64,000 nt of DNA from a virus: IMG/VR virus record IMGVR_UViG_3300035034_002381, positions 109,507 through 173,506 of that record; one strand, written 5' to 3'. This document shows positions 50,631 to 58,762 of the stretch, one piece after another. Below the pieces are notes generated by a model. It saw nothing but the letters and a program-made list of their open reading frames with translations. It ran no database searches and was not told where the DNA came from. Within the stretch, counting starts at the first letter, position 1. Each line of letters begins with the position of its first letter. The position numbers were made by a program, and so were the translations under genes.

Positions 50631-51300
50631 TTCAAAAGTCGATCAAGACGAAAGAGATAGAGAAATAAAAAAACGTAAAGAACTTGAAAAGCTTATACAA
50701 CAGACTGGAGATGAATTGAAAGTTGATGTTGACCGTGCTAGCAAAACACTCAAAAGACATGATCCAGGGTTTCTTAATTATCACGATGTTAAGGAAATTG
50801 TAGACAATGAAGCTACAGAAATAGTTTTATCGATTGCAGAGTTTTATCTTAATCCTGAAATCATCGAAAAAGTCAATTACGTTAAACAAAAAACCAAAGT
50901 TGATAAAATAACTGTATCATCATTGTTATTTCAGATGAAAACTGCTGAACATGCAATCATTAAACTTTTGGGTGAGATTGACGACGGTAATTTACACCCA
51001 AGAACATTTGAAGTTTTAGCATCTCTACAAAGGTCAAAAATGGAAATTGTTAAACACATGGCCCAATTCATGTTAGTAATGGAAAATGCGTATAAAAGTT
51101 TCCATGAAGATTATAGAATCAAAAAATCAGAAAATCGAATTGATGATAGTGAAGAAATTGAAGAAGTAGAAAGATTTAAGACTCGGGGTTCTAAGGCATT
51201 GATTAAAGCTTTAACGGAATTAAAAGATGATGAGATGAGTGAAATGGAAGCCATGAACAAAATGGGCGAAATGGGCGAAATGGGCGACGAAGATAAATAA
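50620..51300 (+). CDS. 16: Terminase small subunit gp16
   Basis: Regulates packaging by gp17. The 226-residue helical protein directly precedes the large terminase, as in T4 (gp16 has 164 residues). The central part FYLNPEIIEKVNYVKQKTKV with KTAEHAIIKLLGEIDDG forms the expected coiled-coil pair. The C-terminus has a short tandem repeat, MGEMGEMGDEDK, from three 9-base units at 51262-51288. Identified mainly by position and helical pattern. Confidence 0.75.
   Translation: MANNSKVDQDERDREIKKRKELEKLIQQTGDELKVDVDRASKTLKRHDPGFLNYHDVKEIVDNEATEIVLSIAEFYLNPEIIEKVNYVKQKTKVDKITVSSLLFQMKTAEHAIIKLLGEIDDGNLHPRTFEVLASLQRSKMEIVKHMAQFMLVMENAYKSFHEDYRIKKSENRIDDSEEIEEVERFKTRGSKALIKALTELKDDEMSEMEAMNKMGEMGEMGDEDK
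51262..51288 (+). repeat. Three 9-bp tandem units at the gp16 end
   Basis: ATGGGCGAA, ATGGGCGAA, ATGGGCGAC encode Met-Gly-Glu repeats just before the stop. Confidence 0.85.
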
Positions 51301-51303
51301 AAA

Positions 51304-53064
51304 ATGGCAATAAGTAATAAAGTATGGACCAGTACAATGGTCGAAGAAAATGTTAAGGCTATTGAGGAAGGTCGACAAGCAGACACATCGTGTTTCTGGT
51401 CAAGTAATCCACAATACAGAGCGGCAAATATTAATTTTGAGCTAACAGATATAGAATTAAAGGAGTTTGTTAAATGTTCTAAGGATGTAGTTTATTTTGC
51501 TAATAAATATTGTTATGCGATGACTGATGAAGGTGTTGCGAATATTGTATTAAGACCTTATCAGGAAGATATGCTTAAAACGTTTAAGGATAAAAGATTT
51601 GTTATCATGCTTGCTAGTAGACAAATTGGTAAAACTATTACATCAGGTATTTTTTTAGCTTGGTATGCATGTTTTCATTTTGATAGAAATATTCTAATTG
51701 TTGCGAATAAACAAGCTACTGCTGGAGAAATTGTAAGTAAAATCAAGGAAATTATTAAAAATCTTCCATTTTTCTTAAAGCCTGGAATTATTTCAGGTGG
51801 GGCTCTGGGACTTAGTTTCGATAATGGATGCCGTCTTTTCTCACAAGCAACAACAAAAACAGCAGCTCTTGGTTTCGCGATCCACTTATTATATGCTGAT
51901 GAGTTTGCACACATTCAAAGAAATTTTGTTGTGCCCTTTTATAGATCTATTTATCCTACATTATCCTCATCAAAAATATCAAAAATAATTATTAGTTCGA
52001 CTCCTAACGGTGCTAATTTATTTAAGCAATTGTATATGGGTGCAATTAATGGTGCTAATACATACACGCCTATCAGAGTTGACTGGTGGGAGGTACCTGG
52101 TCGTGATGAAGAATGGAAAGAACAAGAAATTCAAAACCTTGGTTCTCCTGAATTATTTGAACAAGAATACGGTAATAAGTTTGTAGCAAGTTCTACGATG
52201 CTCTTGACTGCAAGAATTGTTGAGTTTGCAAATAGAATAGCTAAAACTTATGAATGGAAAGATATTGAAGATACTGATTTAATTCCAGAGGATTACATTG
52301 ATTTGACTTGGCATCCTGACTTTGATCCAGATAATATATGGGAAGAAGATGACAAATTTACAATAAGTATAGATTTAGCAGATGGTGTAGGTCGAGATTA
52401 TACAGTTTTGAATATTTTTAAAATTGAAGCTATGTCACCAGCACAAATCAGAACAACAAAGAATTTTAGTGAAGAGCACGATTTTTTTAGACTTATACAG
52501 GTTGGGAAATTTCACTCAAATTTGCGTTCTATAGAAGAAGTCACTAAAGTTCTTGAGTTACTTGTATATGATGTATTCGACCCTGAAATTGTGACAATAG
52601 TTCTCGAAATAAATTTTAAAGGACATTATCTTTATGAAAAAATGTCTAAACATCCGGAATTCGTTGAAGAAATGTTTATGTATAGCAAACATTCGTTAAA
52701 GGCTAGTAGTGAATCTGTGGGAATAAAACTTAATAAGGATAATAAACAAACTTATTGTAGAGAATTAAAAAGAGAAATGCAAAATAAAAGAATTATTGTT
52801 ACTGATGAAGATACAGTGGAAGAATTATCGTCGTTTGGACTAAACGATAGAGGACAATATGAGGGTCAAGGGAGTCATGATGATTTAGCTATGTCTTGCG
52901 TTGATTTATTACCCTATTTTGAAAGTGAAGATTTTTATGAACATGTAGAAGATATCATTGATTTAGTCGATGAGCGAAGAAGAGAAGCAATGTTTAAAAG
53001 AATAGAAGAATATGATGGAGGTGACGGATACCTTGACACAATTAAGGTATTATCATCATTATAA
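51304..53064 (+). CDS. 17: Terminase large subunit gp17
   Basis: Packaging motor and headful nuclease. The 586-residue protein (T4: 610) has the adenine-binding LRPYQEDML, Walker A MLASRQIGKTITSG at about residues 102-115, Walker B LLYADEFAHI, the coupling motif IISSTPNG, and the RNase H-like nuclease beginning SIDLADGVGRDYTV with a later Asp in GSHDDLAMSCVDLL. Strong call. Confidence 0.96.
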   Translation: MAISNKVWTSTMVEENVKAIEEGRQADTSCFWSSNPQYRAANINFELTDIELKEFVKCSKDVVYFANKYCYAMTDEGVANIVLRPYQEDMLKTFKDKRFVIMLASRQIGKTITSGIFLAWYACFHFDRNILIVANKQATAGEIVSKIKEIIKNLPFFLKPGIISGGALGLSFDNGCRLFSQATTKTAALGFAIHLLYADEFAHIQRNFVVPFYRSIYPTLSSSKISKIIISSTPNGANLFKQLYMGAINGANTYTPIRVDWWEVPGRDEEWKEQEIQNLGSPELFEQEYGNKFVASSTMLLTARIVEFANRIAKTYEWKDIEDTDLIPEDYIDLTWHPDFDPDNIWEEDDKFTISIDLADGVGRDYTVLNIFKIEAMSPAQIRTTKNFSEEHDFFRLIQVGKFHSNLRSIEEVTKVLELLVYDVFDPEIVTIVLEINFKGHYLYEKMSKHPEFVEEMFMYSKHSLKASSESVGIKLNKDNKQTYCRELKREMQNKRIIVTDEDTVEELSSFGLNDRGQYEGQGSHDDLAMSCVDLLPYFESEDFYEHVEDIIDLVDERRREAMFKRIEEYDGGDGYLDTIKVLSSL

Positions 53065-53090
53065 GAAAGTTAAAAATTATCTTTTTAGAA

Positions 53091-53102
53091 TGAATATATA
53101 CA
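53091..53102 (+). promoter_or_regulatory. Candidate late promoter before tail sheath
   Basis: TGAATATATACA, a variant of the late-type motif, 45 bases before the sheath ATG. Confidence 0.4.
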
Positions 53103-53146
53103 ACAGGTATATTATAACATACTCACTAAAAATAATTTTTTGATCA

Positions 53147-56100
53147 ATGGCTAAGATCACACTTGATTTAAATTCATTTAAAGCATCTGGTGTTTACACT
53201 GTAGAATTCGATACATCTGAAAGAATAGTTCTTTCGACAGAAACAATAAGATTAGTAGTAGGATTTTCAAGAAAAGGACCATTTAATGCTCCAGTATTCT
53301 TGAGAGATCTTCGAACTTCTCGACAAATATTCGGACAAACTGATACCTTTTTGGAAAAAAGAGGATCATTTTTCCATAGAGCAATAGAGACTTGTTTACA
53401 AACAGGTCCTGTATTTGCCTTAAATCTACTACCACTTAACAACGTTCCAATTAATGAAGGTGGTGATGCAGTAGATTACAAATCTTTTTCTGTAAATACA
53501 ACTGGAGAAAATGGACCTGTATCTCAGGATCTATTAACTTCTTTCTATAATAAAGAACGTTTCTGGTTTCCAGATACTGAAAACTTTATTGCAATCACAG
53601 AAAATAATCCACTAAATAAAGGAAGATTATTCAACCTTGTGAATTTAGGACAGACTCCACTATCATTTATAGTGAGAAAACCTAATCCTAAAGTTGCAGG
53701 ATATAACATAACTGCTAGAGAATATTACGGTTCAAGTAATGTTCCAGATTATGTTTATGAATTTGATTTCATGGAAGATTATTTCGTAGAAATTATTATG
53801 ATCGAAGGTGATTGGACTGATTATAAGAGACTTGGCGAAGATCCAGTATACTCTAGTTTCTTTGATGCAAGAGGAGTAAAAGTTGAAAGACTAAACGAAT
53901 TTTTAACTCTTACTGAAACAACTGTAATTGGAAGTTTTGTAGGATCAATAATACCTGACTTTATTGATGGTAATGGTTCTAATCAATTTATTGAGATCTT
54001 AGTAAATAACGCTGTTGCTTCAACTGGTGTATTCTTGTCAGTAAACAGAGAACAGCTTGATGATTATACAAATTCAGAATATAAAGTTGATATGATCGGA
54101 CATAATCTGATCAGTACTACTGATGATACTGTAGACTTTTTATCATACAACACACCAATATCTAAAGCAATAGCTTATGACGATCTTGATATTAACGCAC
54201 AACTTGCTACTCCTACCTTTGTAACTACTGATTATGCGGCAGGAACTTATGCTGCGGCATACGTTGAATCATCACCAATCGGTGGAAATTCTGGAGTATT
54301 TGGAAATGTTTTAGTGGTTCCGAAACCGGCGCCAAATCAAACTGTTTTCACTGTTGCGAAATACCAAGAATTACTAGATACTTTATCTAATATTTCATTA
54401 ATTGCTACTAATGGTTCAACTTATGGAAACGATTATGTAAAAGTTGATAAAGTAATTGACAACGGTTCAGAATTTAGAGTGGTTCTTTCTAATCCAGAAG
54501 GTGTCGCAGAATCTTATATAACTGAAACTACTGCATCACTTATAGTTGGTGGAGGTACTAATCAAATTACTGTACCAGAAGGCGAAGCATTAAGTACAGG
54601 TTCAGGAAACGGAATTATTTTAGTTGAAGCACCAGGATTCAAACATTATTTTGAAGTTGATGCTGTAACTGCACCTGGTGGTGGATCACCTGATGTGATC
54701 GATATTTCTATCACACCAACTGCTGTATCGATGGCACATTCGCCACTAGAATATGTAGGCGGTCAAGAAGAAATTGATGAACTTGCTGCAGCTTTAGCAA
54801 TAGCGACATTTGATTATTCAGATATTAAAATTACACAATGGGCAGCATATTCAAACAATAACGACTATGTTCCAAACCTATTAACATCTGTAGGTGGAGC
54901 TGATGGAGTATCAGTTGTATATGAACCAGCGAGTGTATTTGTTCATACTGATGATAATTTAGCAGGAGATAATTCAAATGAGGATTATATTGAAGCTTAC
55001 CCAGGATCTAAACTTGCAAGAGACATTAAAGCTGCAAGAGTTATTGATGGAGACTTAATCTATTATGCTGCAAACGCATTTAGTTATATCGATATTGATG
55101 ATGCATGGGGTTCTGATTTTGATGTAACATCTAATCTTAAATATGGTTCACTCGGAGTAAGATTAAGACAATATTCAAATGCTGGACTCACTTCTCAGAT
55201 AGTAGGAAAAACAAATGACTTTGTAACTGGTGAAACAGGTGCAGAAACATTCATGAATGGTTCTACTGCATATGGATCTGGTGATGATATATTACTTTAT
55301 TCTGCAGCAATTGAAGATCTAAAAACTGTAGTTGATATTATTCCTGGTTCATTAAATGGGTCTAATACATCATTCAGAATTGCTGAAGCTGATGCATCAA
55401 AAATAGAAATTGGTTATTTCTTAGTAAATGCTGCTGGAGATTATCTAGTAAGAGTAACAGGAAAGATTAAATCTATTAATGCATCAACAGGAGTTGTAGA
55501 ATATGAGATAAGTGCACCATCAGCAGTCGGAGTTACTGCAGATACTGTAACCGCATTTACACCTATTAATGATTATGTTGATAGATTACATTTTACTTAC
55601 CTCAGTGGTTTTAAACTAACAGAATTTCATTTACCTAAAAACCAAGATCAAGCTAAAAAGATCTACGGTGTAATTGAAAATACTAACTTGGCTGATACAT
55701 TAGCAAGTAAGGACATTATAAGTTTCCGATATATTATCGATACCATGAAATTTGGAGTTGATACTATGATGGGACCTAAGGCTGTTCTTGCAAGACTTGC
55801 TAAGAAGAGACAAAAATGTATGGCAATCTTAAATGCGCCATCGATTAAAGAGTTTATGGAGTCAACTGATCCTAGATTTACTGACGATCCTCAACCATTA
55901 ATTGGGAATCCTAAACCAACACTGAAAGCTGAATATATTGCTTCAGGTGGAAACTTATCATTAGGACCATCATTTAGATTTACACTACCTGATGAAGAAA
56001 ATGGTGCTAAGTTTATGGGAGTATTCTCACCGTTTGTAACATACAGAGATAATAACAAAAATATTTCTGTACCACCAGCGGCTGATGTATCAAACAACTT

Positions 56101-56653
56101 TATCAGAAAATTCTTAAATGGTCAACCTTATGCAATTGTTGCAGGACCAAGAAGAGGTATTCTTTCAAATCCTAAATTAGTAGGTCTTGAATATGAATAC
56201 ACACTTGCTGATAGAGAATTCTTAGAACCATTTGGAATTAACCCAATTGTAACTATAAGAAACGTAGGTATAATGATATTCGGAAATCAAACTGCATACC
56301 AAAGAACATTATCTGCATTTAATAATCTGCACGTTAGAGATCTATTAATTACAGTAGAAAATGCTATTGAAGATGTTCTTATTCAATACTTATACGAATT
56401 CAATGATGCTACAACACGATTAGAAATTAAATCAATTGTAGAAAATTATCTTGAAAGTGTAAGAAATGCTGGTGGAGTATTTGATTATGAAGTCATCATG
56501 GATGGAACTAATAATACACCAGAAACAATCGATCAAAACTTCGGAATTATCGATGTAGGAATTGAGCCAGCACGAGGAATGCAGAAATTCGTAAACAGAA
56601 TTACTGTTCTTAAAACTGGAGCAATATCTTCTGGTGGATTTACAATAGCATAA
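53147..56653 (+). CDS. 18: Tail sheath protein gp18, enlarged
   Basis: Contractile sheath subunit. Residues 1-270 carry the usual start (GVYTVEFDTSERIVLSTETI, VGFSRKGPFNAPVFL), and from about residue 875 the conserved C-terminal core (MGPKAVLARLAKKRQKC, SPFVTYRDNN, VAGPRRGILSN, IRNVGIMIFGNQTAYQRTL). The product has 1168 residues against 659 in T4. The extra 500 residues form a beta-rich, Ser/Thr/Gly-rich middle that probably makes added surface domains. The end VLKTGAISSGGFTIA is typical. Confidence 0.93.
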   Translation: MAKITLDLNSFKASGVYTVEFDTSERIVLSTETIRLVVGFSRKGPFNAPVFLRDLRTSRQIFGQTDTFLEKRGSFFHRAIETCLQTGPVFALNLLPLNNVPINEGGDAVDYKSFSVNTTGENGPVSQDLLTSFYNKERFWFPDTENFIAITENNPLNKGRLFNLVNLGQTPLSFIVRKPNPKVAGYNITAREYYGSSNVPDYVYEFDFMEDYFVEIIMIEGDWTDYKRLGEDPVYSSFFDARGVKVERLNEFLTLTETTVIGSFVGSIIPDFIDGNGSNQFIEILVNNAVASTGVFLSVNREQLDDYTNSEYKVDMIGHNLISTTDDTVDFLSYNTPISKAIAYDDLDINAQLATPTFVTTDYAAGTYAAAYVESSPIGGNSGVFGNVLVVPKPAPNQTVFTVAKYQELLDTLSNISLIATNGSTYGNDYVKVDKVIDNGSEFRVVLSNPEGVAESYITETTASLIVGGGTNQITVPEGEALSTGSGNGIILVEAPGFKHYFEVDAVTAPGGGSPDVIDISITPTAVSMAHSPLEYVGGQEEIDELAAALAIATFDYSDIKITQWAAYSNNNDYVPNLLTSVGGADGVSVVYEPASVFVHTDDNLAGDNSNEDYIEAYPGSKLARDIKAARVIDGDLIYYAANAFSYIDIDDAWGSDFDVTSNLKYGSLGVRLRQYSNAGLTSQIVGKTNDFVTGETGAETFMNGSTAYGSGDDILLYSAAIEDLKTVVDIIPGSLNGSNTSFRIAEADASKIEIGYFLVNAAGDYLVRVTGKIKSINASTGVVEYEISAPSAVGVTADTVTAFTPINDYVDRLHFTYLSGFKLTEFHLPKNQDQAKKIYGVIENTNLADTLASKDIISFRYIIDTMKFGVDTMMGPKAVLARLAKKRQKCMAILNAPSIKEFMESTDPRFTDDPQPLIGNPKPTLKAEYIASGGNLSLGPSFRFTLPDEENGAKFMGVFSPFVTYRDNNKNISVPPAADVSNNFIRKFLNGQPYAIVAGPRRGILSNPKLVGLEYEYTLADREFLEPFGINPIVTIRNVGIMIFGNQTAYQRTLSAFNNLHVRDLLITVENAIEDVLIQYLYEFNDATTRLEIKSIVENYLESVRNAGGVFDYEVIMDGTNNTPETIDQNFGIIDVGIEPARGMQKFVNRITVLKTGAISSGGFTIA

Positions 56654-56682
56654 GAAAAAAGAAAAAATAAATAAATAACACA

Positions 56683-57243
56683 ATGGCTGGAGCACCACAT
56701 TATAAAACAAGTAGAACTTCAACATCTAATTATGAACCTCTATATGTTGCGCATTTTCAGATTATTTTGACACCACCACCCGCGGTATCGAACTGGGATC
56801 TGGTGATTGAAAACGTTAAGAAAGTTTCTGGATTAGATACAAACAAGATGCCAGAAATCCAAACACAAAAATACAAAGGCACAACTAGAAGTTTTGCTGG
56901 AGGTGCGGTCGATGAGACCTCAATAGATTTAATGTTGGATTTTGAGGTTAACTTGAACGACAATAATTCAGCATTTGTCTATAAAGCACTTAGACAATGG
57001 ACTGATATAATTTACGATCCATTAACTGGGCGACAAGGTCTTAAAAAGGACTATATTGGTGGACCTATGGTAGTTTCATGGTTTAATAAAGAAGGTGATA
57101 TTCACCAACAATGGAAATTCCCGACAGTATTTCCTTCTGCCGCATTACCAGGGGTTGCTGAACTTAATTATGAAGAAGCAGGTATATTTGCAATCGAAGG
57201 ATTCCAATTACGAGCTGACTATTGGGAAGAAACAATTCTGTAA
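56683..57243 (+). CDS. 19: Tail tube protein gp19
   Basis: Forms the inner tube. The 186 residues (T4: 163) show the tube pattern: YVAHFQIILTPPPAV, VKKVSGLDTNKMPEIQTQKY, KALRQWTDIIYDPLTGRQG, and VFPSAALPGVAELNYEEAGI. It follows the sheath gene as in T4. Confidence 0.93.
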   Translation: MAGAPHYKTSRTSTSNYEPLYVAHFQIILTPPPAVSNWDLVIENVKKVSGLDTNKMPEIQTQKYKGTTRSFAGGAVDETSIDLMLDFEVNLNDNNSAFVYKALRQWTDIIYDPLTGRQGLKKDYIGGPMVVSWFNKEGDIHQQWKFPTVFPSAALPGVAELNYEEAGIFAIEGFQLRADYWEETIL

Positions 57244-57255
57244 TAATTTAAAAAT

Positions 57256-57444
57256 ATGAAAAACCTTAAAACATTCGATGAGTTATTGAATGAGTCTAAA
57301 GAGTATCAAGAAGACGAGTCTATTGAGTTTTTAAAAAAAAAACTGAAAAATAAAATAAAGTTTTCGCCTGAAGAAATGAAACATATAGATAATCTAATGT
57401 TGATGTATAAAAAGGGTTCGAAATCTTCTAAAAATAAAATATAG
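57256..57444 (+). CDS. Small CTS-bearing protein behind the tube gene
   Basis: 62 residues beginning MKNLKTFDELLNES, a CTS with a cut after LNE at 13. The mature part is Lys-rich (IEFLKKKLKNKIKFS, YKKGSKSSKNKI), as expected for a DNA-binding internal head protein. It is the only CTS gene directly inside the tail module. A terminator follows. Confidence 0.6.
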   Translation: MKNLKTFDELLNESKEYQEDESIEFLKKKLKNKIKFSPEEMKHIDNLMLMYKKGSKSSKNKI

Positions 57445-57482
57445 AATTTAAACTAAAAATTTTAGATACAAATATTCACAAG

Positions 57483-57508
57483 TGGAGATCGCAAGATCTC
57501 CATTTTTT
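57483..57508 (+). terminator. Intrinsic terminator after the tail tube unit
   Basis: TGGAGATC at 57483-57490 pairs with GATCTCCA at 57495-57502 around GCAA, then six T. Confidence 0.9.
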
Positions 57509-57537
57509 ATGCTCCAAAGCAAATTCATTTCTAGATA

Positions 57538-57548
57538 AAGATATATAG
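57538..57548 (+). promoter_or_regulatory. Candidate late promoter before gp26-like gene
   Basis: AAGATATATAG, the late-type motif, about 35 bases before the ATG at 57585 and directly behind a terminator. Confidence 0.45.
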
Positions 57549-57584
57549 ATTATAAACAAATAAACCATTTAAAATCGCATTAAT

Positions 57585-58478
57585 ATGCCAGACACAGAAA
57601 AAATAGAACAATACGTTAAAGATCAAGAACAAAAAACATCTTTAGGTAAAGTTAATTTAAACAAAGACAGACCTATGGTCGGTGAAATTGGATACATCGA
57701 GGTACCAATTAAGGATTTACCATCACAAGGATTATTTTATCCAGAAGGTACACAAATAGTTATTAGAGCTGCATCTGTTGCAGAAATTAGACATTGGTCA
57801 ACTATTGACGAAACTAACTATTCCAATATGGATGACATTCTTAATTTTGTCATCGAGAAATGTGTTAAAATCAAATTCCCAGATAGACCAAGTACATGGA
57901 AAGATATTAAAGATATTGACAGATTTTATCTAATTTTTGCTGTTAGAGAATTTACATTCAAAAACGGTGAAAATAAACTTTATGTACCAGGTAAAGAATC
58001 AGAAAGAATTGAAGTAACTAAAGATATGATTAGTTATTTTACCATGGAAGATAGAATTAAAAAGTTTTATGACCATGAATCAAAAAGTTTTATAGTTAGA
58101 AAAAACGAAAGAATATCACATGATGTTCAGTTCTTTATTCCTTCAATTGGAGTAGCACAATTCATTAAAAGCTATGTGCAGGGAAAACAAAGAGAAAATA
58201 AAGAATTTGACGAGTCATTCATTAAATTTGGAAACTTTATTTTCGAAGATTGGAGATCATTAACGCTCAACAGTTATGAAAAAGCAGTTTCCGACTCAAT
58301 TGGTTGGGACATCGGTACAATATCATTATATGATAAATTCACAGAATTATTGGCAAGTGGAGTTGATCCAAAAATAATCTATAAATCGGGAGGTATGGAG
58401 CAAGAAGCTCCACTTAACTTTTCAGGCGGGATCAAATCTCTTTTCATTATTTCAGATATCCTTGACGAATTGGTATGA
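57585..58478 (+). CDS. 26: Baseplate hub protein gp26-like
   Basis: The 297-residue protein has the T4_gp26-type start: EVPIKDLPSQGLFYPEGTQI then IRAASVAEIRHWSTIDE, followed by a short helix ILNFVIEKCVKI and a second region SFIKFGNFIFEDWRSLTLNS. T4 gp26 has 208 residues and works in hub assembly. The tape-measure gene lies two genes on. The end overlaps the following frame, which has no ATG start. Confidence 0.6.
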   Translation: MPDTEKIEQYVKDQEQKTSLGKVNLNKDRPMVGEIGYIEVPIKDLPSQGLFYPEGTQIVIRAASVAEIRHWSTIDETNYSNMDDILNFVIEKCVKIKFPDRPSTWKDIKDIDRFYLIFAVREFTFKNGENKLYVPGKESERIEVTKDMISYFTMEDRIKKFYDHESKSFIVRKNERISHDVQFFIPSIGVAQFIKSYVQGKQRENKEFDESFIKFGNFIFEDWRSLTLNSYEKAVSDSIGWDIGTISLYDKFTELLASGVDPKIIYKSGGMEQEAPLNFSGGIKSLFIISDILDELV

Positions 58479-58713
58479 AGTAGAATTCGTTCTTCTTAAA
58501 CAATTAGGTATAACTCCATTAGAATTAGATCAACTAGAGTTTTACCGTATTGAATATCTTATGGATAATTTCAAAGATTATTCAGAAAAGAAAAATAAAC
58601 AAAGGGAAACGCAAGAGCAAAGTCAAAAATTTGACCAATCTTCGATTCTTAAAAATTCCCAAAGTTCCTTTAAGAAATATCTCTCACAGAATCAACTCAA
58701 AGGACTCAAATAA
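58462..58713 (+). CDS. Possible tail assembly chaperone, TTG start or frameshift product
   Basis: The 83-residue frame has no early ATG; the first in-frame candidate is TTG at 58462, 17 bases before the gp26 stop. Its sequence WYEVEFVLLKQLGITPLELD and LEFYRIEYLMDNF, then a Lys/Gln tail, is typical of small proteins preceding tape-measure genes. The frame stays open at least 80 bases upstream inside gp26. So it may be made as a +1 frameshift extension of gp26, as with other tail chaperones, or from the TTG. Confidence 0.5.
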   Translation: MTNWYEVEFVLLKQLGITPLELDQLEFYRIEYLMDNFKDYSEKKNKQRETQEQSQKFDQSSILKNSQSSFKKYLSQNQLKGLK

Positions 58714-58731
58714 AATGAAAAAGTTGCCTGG

Positions 58732-58745
58732 GTAGATATATACTA
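58732..58745 (+). promoter_or_regulatory. Candidate late promoter before the tape measure
   Basis: GTAGATATATACTA lies inside an imperfect inverted repeat (CCTGGGTAG and CTACTCAGG), about 18 bases before the ATG at 58763. Confidence 0.45.
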
Positions 58746-58762
58746 CTCAGGTAATTTACTTT

